Of a DNA stretch of 64,000 bases, positions 45,573-54,238 are shown one piece after another (position 1 is the first letter of the stretch; every line of letters starts with the position of its first letter). Source of the DNA: Planctomycetaceae bacterium (GTDB lineage: Bacteria; Planctomycetota; Planctomycetia; Planctomycetales; Planctomycetaceae); contig JAWKUA010000025.1 in the NCBI GenBank assembly GCA_041398785.1, positions 15,461-79,460 on the forward strand, written 5' to 3'. A program made the position numbers and the translations under genes. The notes under the pieces are model-generated. The model was not told where the DNA came from. It searched no databases and saw only the letters and a program-made list of their open reading frames with translations.

Positions 45573-45936
45573 GCAAAGTCACGGATGTGGAGCCCGGAAC
45601 GGCGCGATTCTGGATTACTGCCACTCCGATTCTACGACCCGGGGCTGTCATTGCCACGGGAAAGGCCGAACCCTGTCGGCCGCAGCAGCATTCGGCAGCG
45701 TCGCAAGTTTTCGAACATGGGTGAAGTCCGATCCCAGCGATCCCTGCGAAATCTACTGCCCGTCAGGCTGCAGCAATGGTCAAAAATCGCTACCTTTCCC
45801 GTCGTGCGAAAAAGCCGCTCAGGGAATTGTCCGGTTCAGCGGGACTGGCGGCCACGCAGCAGATGGACTCGCCGCGGCGTTCGCTGCGAACAGGCCATCT
45901 CGCGGCCTTCCACTCACTGCTCAACCGAACACAGAA
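45573..45936. other. Divergent intergenic region
   Basis: About 360 bp between the leftward signal peptidase gene and the rightward SET gene. Frames are open on the plus strand through this region, but the composition (serine/arginine/cysteine-rich) does not look coding. No RNA or repeat was recognised. Confidence 0.4.
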
Positions 45937-46773
45937 ATGCCCATCCAGCCGTCTGTTCTGATCGAAGTCAAACGTACCAGAAACAAGGGTCGCGGCGTCT
46001 TCGCCCGCGAATTCATTGCCGCCGGGACTGTCATCGAACGAGTCCCCGTGCTGGTGATTCCCGAAGAAGAAGTCTACGAGGCTCCGGGAAACCCGCTGCT
46101 GCTGGACTATGTGTTTGAATGGGGAAAGGGCACCGTGGGGCTGGCGGCGCTGGGGTTCGGTTCGCTGTACAACCATTCGTACCAGCCGAATGCCCGCTAC
46201 GACGACGAAGGTCGTCAGACAAAAGTGTTCACGGCCCTTCGAGACATCTCGTCCGGCGAAGAAATCACGATCAACTACAACGGCCACGAAGATGACGCAA
46301 GCCCGGTTCACTTCCGGGTTTGTGAAACGACCGCCGCATCGCCTCTCAGATCCCTGCGCGGAGGCGGCGCCGGTTCGCTCCTGAGATTGCGGCGGTCGCG
46401 GCAAAAGTCCTTGTGTGGCGAAGAAGTCCTGCCTGCGTTGAATCGCCGCCGCAGCGCGGTCTGTGGATTTCACGCTTGCTGCCGCCGGCGCTCGTCTGGT
46501 GCCGCCGGCGCTCGTTTGCTGCCGGAAAGCGCGGGAACTCACGCCACGGTGGCTGGCTGGCGGCTTCTCAACGGCAGTGACCGGAGTCCCGGCCTGGCAA
46601 ATCAAGGCGGTTCCTGCGCTGGTGGCGTTGAACTGACCACGGACGGACATAGGATGCTGTCAGGTCGTGAGATCTGCCTCGCGGCATTCCCAACCATTAA
46701 CCGGAATTCTGATTCATGGCGTCGGTGGAACAAATTCGCAGCCTCGCCTCACAGGTTATCGATCCCGAGCTGA
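45937..46773 (+). CDS. SET-domain protein with abnormal C-terminal run-on
   Basis: The frame is open from 45295, but the ATG at 45937 (MPIQPSVLIEVKRT) begins the conserved part. A compact SET domain follows: RNKGRGVFAREFIAAGTVIE, NHSYQPNARYD (residues 79-89) and GEEITINYNG (107-116), the AdoMet- and lysine-binding motifs of SET methyltransferases. Related short bacterial SET proteins end about ten residues later. Here the frame runs on for about 150 residues of arginine/serine/glycine-rich sequence and overlaps the start of mrp by 58 bases. A TGA at 46323-46325 in another frame would end the protein at the expected place, so a small indel near 46290-46322 is likely. Confidence 0.65.
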   Translation: MPIQPSVLIEVKRTRNKGRGVFAREFIAAGTVIERVPVLVIPEEEVYEAPGNPLLLDYVFEWGKGTVGLAALGFGSLYNHSYQPNARYDDEGRQTKVFTALRDISSGEEITINYNGHEDDASPVHFRVCETTAASPLRSLRGGGAGSLLRLRRSRQKSLCGEEVLPALNRRRSAVCGFHACCRRRSSGAAGARLLPESAGTHATVAGWRLLNGSDRSPGLANQGGSCAGGVELTTDGHRMLSGREICLAAFPTINRNSDSWRRWNKFAASPHRLSIPS

Positions 46774-47783
46774 ACAGGCCGCTGGGCGAATTACGGATGA
46801 TCGCCGATACATGCGCCAACGGAAGCTCGTTCGTTGTCACCGTCGAATTGCCGACTCCCGCGTATCCGGATCCTGACCGCCTGGCCGAACTGATTCGTGA
46901 AAACGCCGAACCGGCGCTGGACGACGGCCAGTCCATCGAGGTGTCCATCACGTCGAAGGTCCGGGGCAAAGACGCCGGCGGACGCATTGGGCTGACGATT
47001 CACAACATCATCGCCGTGGGCAGCGGCAAGGGCGGCGTCGGCAAGAGCACCGTCGCGGCGGCTCTGGCGTGCGGACTGCAGTCGTTCGGCTGCCGTGTCG
47101 GCCTGATGGACGCCGACGTCTATGGCCCCAGCATTCCTCACATGCTGAACGCCGGCGGCAAACCCGCGGCGGTCGAACACGAGACTCCCGACGGACAGAC
47201 GTTCGCCCGCATGGAACCGATCGATGTTCACGGCCTGAAGCTGATGTCGATGGGATTTTTCATCGAACAGGGCCAGTCCGTCGTCTGGCGCGGACCGATG
47301 CTGCACAAAGCGCTGACACAGTTTCTGAGGGACACGGAATGGGGTGAACTCGATTACCTGATCATCGACCTGCCGCCGGGCACGGGCGACGTTTCGCTGA
47401 CGCTGTCGCAGCAGGTCGGCCTGGCAGGAGCCGTCGTCGTTTGTACTCCGCAGCAGGTCGCCCTGCTGGATGCGATCAAAGCCGTCGATATGTATCAGAA
47501 GGTCAATGTTCCGGTCCTGGGATTTGTCGAAAACATGACCGGCGAAATCTTCGGGCGCGGCGGAGCGAAAAAGTTCGCGGAAGAACTAAGCGTTCCGTTT
47601 CTGGGTGAAGTTCCGATTCAGGCCTGCATCCGCGAATACTGCGACCGTGGGCGGATGTTCGAACTTCTGAACGACGACAATCCGGCCCGTGAATCGCTGC
47701 GAGCGATGTGCCAAAACGTCGCCATGCAGGTCGCTCGAAACCTGATCGAAACCCCGGCCGCTCCGACCCTGGAGATTCTTTAG
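46716..47783 (+). CDS. mrp: Mrp/ApbC-type Fe-S carrier P-loop ATPase
   Basis: The 355 residues start with a MIP18/DUF59-like domain (IRSLASQVIDPELNRPLGEL). The MRP ATPase follows: deviant Walker A GSGKGGVGKSTVAAAL (about 102-117), DADVYGPSIPHML, and YLIIDLPPGTGD. These proteins load Fe-S clusters onto apoproteins. The usual CxxC after ENM is absent (FVENMTGEIFGRGGAKKF), so cluster binding by that site is not expected. It is the first gene of mrp-sufE-sufS; the spacing to sufE is only six bases. Confidence 0.9.
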   Translation: MASVEQIRSLASQVIDPELNRPLGELRMIADTCANGSSFVVTVELPTPAYPDPDRLAELIRENAEPALDDGQSIEVSITSKVRGKDAGGRIGLTIHNIIAVGSGKGGVGKSTVAAALACGLQSFGCRVGLMDADVYGPSIPHMLNAGGKPAAVEHETPDGQTFARMEPIDVHGLKLMSMGFFIEQGQSVVWRGPMLHKALTQFLRDTEWGELDYLIIDLPPGTGDVSLTLSQQVGLAGAVVVCTPQQVALLDAIKAVDMYQKVNVPVLGFVENMTGEIFGRGGAKKFAEELSVPFLGEVPIQACIREYCDRGRMFELLNDDNPARESLRAMCQNVAMQVARNLIETPAAPTLEIL

Positions 47784-47789
47784 TCTGCC

Positions 47790-48218
47790 ATGTCCAACAC
47801 CGCTGCCATTGATGAACTGCTTGAAGAATTTGAGGCGTTGGAAGACTGGGAAGAACAGTGCGACTTCCTGATCGACCTGGGTCTTGAACTTCCCGAGTTT
47901 CCCGAAGACCAGAAGATCGAACAGAACATCGTCCACGGGTGTCAGAGTCGTGTGTGGATGATCGCCGAACCGACTCACGCCGGCGGGGAGACAACCATCA
48001 CAATCAAAGCCGACAGCGATGCCATGATCGTGAAGGGACTGATCGCGGTGCTGCTGGCGACCTATTCAGGCCACACTCCACAGCAGATCCTGTCAACCGA
48101 CGTCGCGGCGCTGTTCAAACGCATGAAGCTGGACAAGCATCTCAGTCCCAGCCGCCGCAATGGACTGTTCGGCATGGTCCAGCGAATTCAGAACTTCGCG
48201 GCACAGCACGCCGCGTGA
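47790..48218 (+). CDS. sufE: Sulfur acceptor protein SufE
   Basis: The 142 residues match SufE: LLEEFEALEDWEEQCDFLIDLG at the N-terminus, then the acceptor cysteine in NIVHGCQSRVWM. ADSDAMIVKGLIAVLLATYSG and the C-terminal HLSPSRRNGLFGMVQRIQ follow. It takes persulfide sulfur from SufS, whose gene starts 13 bases downstream, and enhances its activity. Confidence 0.93.
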   Translation: MSNTAAIDELLEEFEALEDWEEQCDFLIDLGLELPEFPEDQKIEQNIVHGCQSRVWMIAEPTHAGGETTITIKADSDAMIVKGLIAVLLATYSGHTPQQILSTDVAALFKRMKLDKHLSPSRRNGLFGMVQRIQNFAAQHAA

Positions 48219-48231
48219 AGTTGCCACCACG

Positions 48232-49491
48232 ATGACCACATCGACGATCAACCGCACGACCACTTACGACGCTGCCGCCGTCCGTCGCCAGTTTCCGGTG
48301 CTGAACCAGACGCTGCAAAAAGGGCTGACGCCCGTGTATCTGGACAGCGGCGCGTCCGCTCAGAAGCCGCAGATTGTCATCGACAAGGAACGCGAAGTCG
48401 AAGAACAGTACTTCGCGAACGCTCACCGCGGCCGGTACAGCTTCGGAGCCAGGATCGACGACGAACTGGAGGCAGCTCGGCAGAAGATCGCCGACTTCAT
48501 CAGCGCTCCGTCGGCCGAACAGGTCGCATTCTGCAGCGGGACGACGATGGCGATCAACATGATTGCCTCCGGCTGGGGACGTCGGCACGTTAAGGCCGGC
48601 GACGAAATCCTGATCAACGAAATGGAACACCACGCCAACTTCGTTCCCTGGCAGCAGCTCGCCCTGCAGACCGGAGCCACGCTGCGGTTCATCCCGCTGA
48701 CCGATGACGGTCGGCTGGACGTGAATCGCCTGCCGGACGTGCTGACTTCAAAGACAAAAGTTCTGGCCGTCACGGCGATGTCGAACGTGCTGGGAACTGT
48801 GAATCCCATTCGCGAACTGGCGAAGCGGGCTCACGACGTCGGCGCGATCGTCGTTGTCGATGGTGCTCAGAGCGTCCCGCACCTGCCGACCGACGTGGCA
48901 GCAGACGACGTCGATTTTCTGGTGTTTTCCGGTCACAAGGTTTACGGCCCCACGGGAATCGGTGTGCTGTACGGTAAGGCGGAACGGCTGGAAGAAACGG
49001 ACCCGATCGTGTTCGGCGGGCACATGATCGAACGAGTCTTCCGGGACCATTCCACCTGGGCGCCGCCGCCGGCGAAGTTCGAAGCGGGCACGCTGCCCAT
49101 CGTCCAGGCGATTGCTCTGGGCACGGCCATCGACTGGGTCACGGAGCTCGGGCTGGACAACATCCACCGGCACGAAACCTCTCTGCTGACATCCGCGACG
49201 CAGGCGCTGCAGCAGATTCCGGGAATGAAGATCTACGGGCCGGCGCTCGACCACAAGGGAGCGATCATCAGCTTTCGGATTGACAATCTGCACCCGGAAG
49301 ACCTTGCCGCGATGCTGGATCGGAAGGCGGTCTTCACGCGCCACGGCCACCACTGCACGATGCCGCTGCACGATCTGCTGAAAGTCACGGCCACTACGCG
49401 AGCCAGCTTTGCCGCGTACAACACTCCGGAAGACGTCGCCGCTCTGATCGCCGCCATCCACTTCGCGCGTGAAAAGCTGCGGCTGGTGTAA
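48232..49491 (+). CDS. sufS: Cysteine desulfurase SufS
   Basis: The 419 residues start at ATG 48232, right after sufE; an earlier in-frame ATG at 48160 lies inside sufE. Class V PLP marks: YLDSGASAQKP, NAHRGRYSFGA, EMEHHANFVPWQ, VVVDGAQSVPH and the Schiff-base lysine in FSGHKVYGPTG. The catalytic cysteine is in FTRHGHHCTMPLH, the group II (SufS) context. Together with SufE it supplies sulfur for Fe-S assembly; sufB, sufC and sufD are not in the window. Confidence 0.93.
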   Translation: MTTSTINRTTTYDAAAVRRQFPVLNQTLQKGLTPVYLDSGASAQKPQIVIDKEREVEEQYFANAHRGRYSFGARIDDELEAARQKIADFISAPSAEQVAFCSGTTMAINMIASGWGRRHVKAGDEILINEMEHHANFVPWQQLALQTGATLRFIPLTDDGRLDVNRLPDVLTSKTKVLAVTAMSNVLGTVNPIRELAKRAHDVGAIVVVDGAQSVPHLPTDVAADDVDFLVFSGHKVYGPTGIGVLYGKAERLEETDPIVFGGHMIERVFRDHSTWAPPPAKFEAGTLPIVQAIALGTAIDWVTELGLDNIHRHETSLLTSATQALQQIPGMKIYGPALDHKGAIISFRIDNLHPEDLAAMLDRKAVFTRHGHHCTMPLHDLLKVTATTRASFAAYNTPEDVAALIAAIHFAREKLRLV

Positions 49492-49492
49492 G

Positions 49493-49729
49493 TCAGCGAC
49501 GCCGCTCCAGTCGCTCCAGAATCGGTTCCATCATCGGCAGTTCGGTGTAGAACATGGCGCTGGGATCGATACCTGCGGCTTCCAGCCGATCACTGCGATC
49601 CCGAATGCTCGGGAACTCGGCGATCCATGGCAGCACCACCAGCCAGATGGTCGCGATGACGATAGTGGCCAGGATGAGTCGAATCGTGCCCTGCAGCGAC
49701 GGGCCTGCTTCGTGATTTTCTTCGGACAT
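49493..49729 (-). CDS. Small single-span membrane protein, unknown
   Basis: The start at 49729 (MSEENHEAGPSLQG) gives 78 residues; the frame itself opens at 49777. One clear membrane helix (TIRLILATIVIATIWLVVLPWI) is followed by a charged domain (SIRDRSDRLEAAGIDPSAMFYTELPMMEP). I do not recognise the family. It is convergent with sufS and downstream of the YeiH-type exporter on the same strand. Confidence 0.55.
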   Translation of the reverse strand: MSEENHEAGPSLQGTIRLILATIVIATIWLVVLPWIAEFPSIRDRSDRLEAAGIDPSAMFYTELPMMEPILERLERRR

Positions 49730-49839
49730 GCCAGGTGAATTACTCTCGGGGATCAAATGAATCAATCGTACCTGCAAGGTGTGTCTGAGCTGACTTCATC
49801 CCGCAGGACCGGAATGACGCTGAGCACCCCGGCACCGCG

Positions 49840-51339
49840 CTACGGTCCCACAAAATCACGAAAGACCACGCCGAACATCAGCCAGGCCATCAGCAACGTC
49901 AGCACCAGATTCAGTGACTGCCCGCACAGATACAGAACCAGCGGCTTTCCGCCACGAAGGTGCGGTGCCAGTTCGCGATAGTCCGTGTCCAGCCCGATGC
50001 TGACAAACGCAAGGCAGAAGAACCAGCCGCGGAATGTTTTCGTCACATCCCCGACCATCGCGTCAATAAGTTCCGGGCCGCCGCTGACAGTCGCATGGAC
50101 GGCCGAAAACACAATCGATGCCAGTACAAATCCGATCACGAATTTCGGAAACCGATACCAGATTTCCATGACGCTGGGCTTTGGTCCGGAAGGGTCGCGT
50201 TCCACGAACGTGACCCAGTACACCGCGACACAGAATGCCGTGACACCGATCAGGATGTTCTGGATCATCTTCACGGTCGTCGCGACTTCCAGCGCCCGAT
50301 TGCGCGGCTTTCCGCCGGGAACGTCGCCTGCCACTGTCGCGTCGGGTTTGAACATTTCTCCCGCGGCGGCGACGGCCCCCGTCGAATCAATGGTGCCTCC
50401 CATCCACGCGCCGCCGATGGTTTCGTCCATTCCGACCGCCAGAATAACGCGAGGCATCACGACCATCATGATGACAGTGAACGAAAGTGACATACCGATC
50501 GCCAGCGAGAGTTCTTCCTTCTTCGCTTTACACGCCGCCGCCGTTGCGATCGCGGCCGAAACTCCACACACGGACATGTCGGCGGAAATCACCATGTTCA
50601 GGGAACGGGATTCCATCTTCAGCACCTTCTGTCCGAAGATGTAGGTGCTGACAAGAACCACCGGCGTGACCACCCACGCCACAAACACTCCCGGAATCCC
50701 CAGCGCCAGCAGGCGGCTCATCAGGACCTCCGCGCCGAAGATCACCAGACCGGTCTTGATGTAGAATTCCGTCATGACCGCCGGTTTCAGAAACGCGGGC
50801 GTCCCGATCGTGTTGCTGATCGCCAGGCCCACCAGCAGAGCCCACAGGGCGTATTCCAGATTGAAGTCCCTGGCGACCGTCTGTCCCGCCATCACGTACG
50901 CCACCGTTGCCAGCAGGAAGACAATCGGAAACGCAATCAGAAACGCGCCGCCCGATCTGCCGCGAAGCTGCGTGACTGCGCCGAACAGCACTGCGATGAC
51001 CGCGAAGACTCCCAGGGTCCCCGGCAGAGTGTTGACTGCCTTCCTGCCTTCCTGAGCCGATTTGCAAAACGCCTCGACCGGATTTCTGTGCCAGGAACCG
51101 GGCTTGGCCACCCACCGCTTGAACGGACTGCTGAGTGTGACTGCTTCGCCCGCGGCGATGGCTTCGGAAAAGTTGTCCGGGCGGCTGAGCCAAACCGACA
51201 GAAACGCGACGACCAGCAGCAGGCACGCGCAGATCACGGCCCACCAGTCTTCGTGCAGTCGTTCCGCAAACGGTCGCGTGACCGGAACGGCGGCGGTGGT
51301 CTGTTTCGAAGTCTCTTCTGCTTGTTCGTCGCTGTTCAT
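49840..51339 (-). CDS. YeiH/UPF0324-type putative sulfate exporter
   Basis: The 499 residues form a polytopic membrane protein. A cytosolic N-terminus and first helix (WWAVICACLLLVVAFLSVWL) are followed by a hydrophilic segment of about 70 residues. A series of helices comes next with family motifs: YALWALLVGLAISNTIG, TEFYIKTGLVIFGAEVL, SADMSVCGVSAAIATAAA, GGTIDSTGAVAAAG and FVSIGLDTDYRELAPHL. YeiH homologues are annotated as putative sulfate exporters; the real substrate is uncertain. It is longer than the usual 340-350 residues. Confidence 0.85.
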   Translation of the reverse strand: MNSDEQAEETSKQTTAAVPVTRPFAERLHEDWWAVICACLLLVVAFLSVWLSRPDNFSEAIAAGEAVTLSSPFKRWVAKPGSWHRNPVEAFCKSAQEGRKAVNTLPGTLGVFAVIAVLFGAVTQLRGRSGGAFLIAFPIVFLLATVAYVMAGQTVARDFNLEYALWALLVGLAISNTIGTPAFLKPAVMTEFYIKTGLVIFGAEVLMSRLLALGIPGVFVAWVVTPVVLVSTYIFGQKVLKMESRSLNMVISADMSVCGVSAAIATAAACKAKKEELSLAIGMSLSFTVIMMVVMPRVILAVGMDETIGGAWMGGTIDSTGAVAAAGEMFKPDATVAGDVPGGKPRNRALEVATTVKMIQNILIGVTAFCVAVYWVTFVERDPSGPKPSVMEIWYRFPKFVIGFVLASIVFSAVHATVSGGPELIDAMVGDVTKTFRGWFFCLAFVSIGLDTDYRELAPHLRGGKPLVLYLCGQSLNLVLTLLMAWLMFGVVFRDFVGP

Positions 51340-51538
51340 GCTCTATCTTGCGTTGGCGGCTGGTGACGTGGTTTGCGGTTGACGGAGTATGCGAACTGGC
51401 AAAGTCAGCAGCAACCATCAACAGCGAGCCGTGTTTGATGGCGCGGCTTGTTGTTCTGCGTGACTTCTCAGAAGCACGTGGTTCGGGAAGGCAGGGTTGC
51501 TGCCGAGCGGCGCTGGCGAATTGGCGTCCGACGTGACA

Positions 51539-51563
51539 GAGGCTCGGCAGGAGCCTCGCCCTC
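51539..51563. repeat. Dispersed palindrome related to 9503-9524
   Basis: GAGGCTC-GGCAG-GAGCCTC is a perfect small inverted repeat, followed by GCCCTCCC. It matches the right arm of the palindrome near 9.5 kb. A degraded partner arm (GGGTTGCTGCCGAGC) lies about 45 bases upstream. It is in the spacer between the YeiH-type and PaaK-like genes. Confidence 0.65.
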
Positions 51564-51635
51564 CCGTCCACATTGCGATTGTCGATCAAACCCGATTCGA
51601 ATTGCCGTCAGGCTGCCTTACAGGAAACAGCATTC

Positions 51636-52931
51636 GTGAAGATTGAAGATGCGTGGAACAGTCGTCCGGCGATTGAGCAGATTCAGTCGCAGCGACTTGT
51701 CGAACTGCTGCAGGCCATTGTGCCTCGCAATCGGTTCTACACCTCGAAGTTTCAATCCGCCGGCATTGATATCGCCGACGTTCGGTCCGTCGCGGACCTG
51801 CCGCAGCTTCCGGTGACCATCAAGCAGGAACTGGTCGACAGTCAGACTCAGCAGCCGCCGTACGGAGCCAACGTGACGTATCCGTCGAACCGTTACACGC
51901 GGCTGCACCAGACGTCGGGCACGACGGGCCGGCCGATGCGCTGGCTGGACACAGCGGAAAGCTGGAACTGGATCATGGAATGCTGGCGGCAGATCTATCT
52001 GCTGGCGGGGCTGAAGTCCGACGACCGGTTGTTCTTTCCGTTTTCGTTCGGTCCGTTCATCGGCTTCTGGGCGGCGTTTGAAGGAGCGTCGCGGCTGGGG
52101 AATTTCGTGATCGCCGGCGGAGGCATGACGACTCAGATCCGGCTGCAGGCGATGATCGAAAACGAAGCCACCGTCGTCTGCTGCACTCCCACGTATGCTC
52201 TTCGGATGGCGGAAGTCGCGGCTGCCGAAAACATCGATCTGCAGGAAAGCAGCGTACGAATGCTGATCGTCGCCGGCGAACCCGGGGGAGCGATCCCGGC
52301 GACTCGCGGCCGCATCGAACAGGCCTGGGATGCGCGTGTCATCGACCACTGGGGCATGACGGAGATCGCGTCACTGGGAGTCGAAAGCGAAGATCGTTCC
52401 GGCGGAATGTATCTGCTGGAAACTGAAGTCATCGCGGAAATCGTCGATCCGGAAACTCTGCGGCCCGTGGCCGCCAACGAAACAGGAGAACTGCTGGTGA
52501 CGAATCTGGGACGGATCGGATCGCCGCTGATTCGCTATCGAACCGGCGACCTGGTCCGTGCTTCAACCGACCCGGATCCGACCGGTCGGGAACTGTTGTG
52601 GCTGCCGGACGGAATTCTGGGCCGGTCCGACGACATGGTGATTGTGCGAGGCAACAACGTGTTTCCCAGCAGCGTGGAAGCCGTGCTGCGGGAATTTGAT
52701 GACGTCGCGGAATTCCGAATCGACGTCAGCGTCGTGCGCGCGATGAACGAACTGCAGATCACTATCGAACCGATTCCGGAAGCTTGCGACCGAGCGCCGC
52801 AGTTGGCGGCCACCGTGAAGGATGCGTTGCGCCACCGTCTGGGCTTCGTCTGCGAGGTTGTGACAGTGCCGGTTGGTGAACTGCCGCGGTTTGAACTCAA
52901 GGGCCGCCGGTTTCATCGCAAAGGCGGCTGA
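51636..52931 (+). CDS. Phenylacetate-CoA ligase-like adenylating enzyme (PaaK family)
   Basis: The start is GTG 51636, placed by a strong CAGGAAACAG ribosome-binding site at 51621; the frame itself opens at 51573. The 431 residues show the ANL P-loop LHQTSGTTGRPMRW, FFPFSFGPFIGFWAAFEGA, DHWGMTEIASLG (A5), RYRTGDLV (A7) and DGILGRSDDMVIVRGNNVFPSSVEAVL (A8). PaaK homologues lacking the other paa genes act on assorted aryl or acyl acids. The substrate is unknown and no phenylacetate pathway gene is nearby. Confidence 0.85.
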   Translation: MKIEDAWNSRPAIEQIQSQRLVELLQAIVPRNRFYTSKFQSAGIDIADVRSVADLPQLPVTIKQELVDSQTQQPPYGANVTYPSNRYTRLHQTSGTTGRPMRWLDTAESWNWIMECWRQIYLLAGLKSDDRLFFPFSFGPFIGFWAAFEGASRLGNFVIAGGGMTTQIRLQAMIENEATVVCCTPTYALRMAEVAAAENIDLQESSVRMLIVAGEPGGAIPATRGRIEQAWDARVIDHWGMTEIASLGVESEDRSGGMYLLETEVIAEIVDPETLRPVAANETGELLVTNLGRIGSPLIRYRTGDLVRASTDPDPTGRELLWLPDGILGRSDDMVIVRGNNVFPSSVEAVLREFDDVAEFRIDVSVVRAMNELQITIEPIPEACDRAPQLAATVKDALRHRLGFVCEVVTVPVGELPRFELKGRRFHRKGG

Positions 52932-52938
52932 CCAGTCA

Positions 52939-53757
52939 TCAACTGCTCGCGCTGCGGTAGTAGTTCAGCGACCAGCGGAACACGATCCTCGCCAGCAGCA
53001 GACCAATCAGTGCCGCGGCCGCCGCGACGACGGCCCAGTGATGCTGTTCCAGTGTGCCCACGACAATGCGAGCCGGCACGGTGATCACCAGCAGAATGGG
53101 AATCACATACGAAAACGAAAACTGCAGCACTTCGCCGCCTTCGATCTGAGCCGGGTCACGGCCGTCGTAGATGCTGCGGGGATAGCGCGCGAACACCGTG
53201 ATGTAGAACCAGAAATCGTACAGTCCCTGATTGCGTCCCAGCCAGATGCTGGCACAGGCCGTCACCAGCATCATCGAATAGAAGAACATGACACCCACGC
53301 CGACGAATGCCAGATACGTGATCGTCTGAGCGACAGAAACCGGCTCGCCGATCCGATACAGCGACAGCAGCAGCAGTCCCAGAGCGAGCATGATCTGACC
53401 GATCATCGCCAGGTTGATCCGTTCCAGCGAAACCAGAAACTGCGTATCGATCGGCTTCAGCAGCGCGAAGTCCAGCCGGCCGGTGCGAATCTGTTCGCTC
53501 AGGTTCGCACAATTCGGCATGAAGAACGTTTCGACAATGCCGTTAATCAGCATGCCGGTCGCCATGAAGGCAAAGTACTGGTCGCGAGTCCAGCCGTTAA
53601 TCTGCGGAACTCGCGCAAAGATGATCTCAAACAGCGCGAGCTGTGCGAAGAACCAGAATGCTCGCGTGATGAGCTGGATCAGGAAATTCGCCTGAAACAT
53701 CATCTCGCGGATCAGCGAATTCCGGCAGAAGGTTGTGAAAACGCGAACGTAGTGCAT
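52939..53757 (-). CDS. ABC-2 family permease
   Basis: The 272 residues have about six hydrophobic helices (for example FWFFAQLALFEIIFARV, MIGQIMLALGLLLLSL, VPARIVVGTLE, WAVVAAAAALIGLLLARIVF). PNCANLSEQIRTGRLDFALLKPID is a conserved cytosolic block of the ABC2_membrane_6 (DUF990-like) group. Such permeases need an ATPase and usually a second permease; neither is in the window. The gene is convergent with the PaaK-like gene, seven bases away. Confidence 0.82.
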   Translation of the reverse strand: MHYVRVFTTFCRNSLIREMMFQANFLIQLITRAFWFFAQLALFEIIFARVPQINGWTRDQYFAFMATGMLINGIVETFFMPNCANLSEQIRTGRLDFALLKPIDTQFLVSLERINLAMIGQIMLALGLLLLSLYRIGEPVSVAQTITYLAFVGVGVMFFYSMMLVTACASIWLGRNQGLYDFWFYITVFARYPRSIYDGRDPAQIEGGEVLQFSFSYVIPILLVITVPARIVVGTLEQHHWAVVAAAAALIGLLLARIVFRWSLNYYRSASS

Positions 53758-53802
53758 GATGCTCCATCCTGAATCCGCGCCACTCTACCGGAAACACATC
53801 AC

Positions 53803-54108
53803 ATGGTCATCGTCGTCGCCACGATCTCACTGAAGCCTGGAACCCGGGACTTGTTCCTGACCGAATTTCGCAGGATTGTCCCCGAAGTTCTGAACGAAGC
53901 CGGCTGCATCGAATACGGCCCGACCATTGATGCGGCGACCGATATTCCCAACCAGAACGTTGACGCCGATCGGGTAACGATTGTCGAAAAGTGGGAATCC
54001 GTCGCAGCGCTGCAAGCCCACCTGCAGGCTCCGCACATGCTGGAGTATCGTCCGAAGGTGAAGGACTTCGTGACGGCGTCCGAACTGCGAGTGCTGGAAT
54101 CAGCGTAA
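53803..54108 (+). CDS. Antibiotic biosynthesis monooxygenase-like (ABM/YgiN) protein
   Basis: The 101 residues form a single dimeric alpha-beta barrel domain: MVIVVATISLKPGTRDLFLTEF, EAGCIEYGP, VTIVEKWESVAALQAHLQAPHM. ABM proteins include quinol monooxygenases and many of unknown function; no catalytic residue is decisive. The gene starts 45 bases from the divergent ABC-2 permease gene, so the two share a promoter region. Confidence 0.85.
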   Translation: MVIVVATISLKPGTRDLFLTEFRRIVPEVLNEAGCIEYGPTIDAATDIPNQNVDADRVTIVEKWESVAALQAHLQAPHMLEYRPKVKDFVTASELRVLESA

Positions 54109-54150
54109 CGGCGAAACGCTGATCTGATTGCTCGTGGCGAAATGTCAGGC

Positions 54151-54197
54151 TTTGAAATTTCAGATTTCAAATTTCAGATTTCAGATTTGAAATCTGA
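54151..54197. repeat. AT-rich inverted repeat between convergent genes
   Basis: The TCAGATTTCAAA arm at 54160-54171 and the TTTGAAATCTGA arm at 54186-54197 are perfect inverted copies, in a run of repeated CAGATTT units. It is conspicuously AT-rich against a GC-rich background and sits between the converging ABM and SDR genes, so it may act as a bidirectional transcription end or be a mobile small repeat. Confidence 0.6.
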
Positions 54198-54238
54198 CCC
54201 CTGAATCCTGACCCCTCACATCTCCGACATCACATCCG

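Noticed and set aside
45295..45936. N-terminal extension of the SET frame through the signal peptidase region
   Set aside because: It is antisense to the catalytic part of the signal peptidase and lacks conserved sequence; the ATG at 45937 precedes the SET domain directly.
50528..51589. A 353-residue minus-strand frame overlapping the YeiH-type exporter
   Set aside because: It is a shifted frame of the exporter gene; the glycine/arginine/serine-rich translation shows no membrane helices, unlike the real frame.
54151..54215. Possible CRISPR-like repeats
   Set aside because: The repeated CAGATTT units are adjacent without unique spacers and there are no cas genes.
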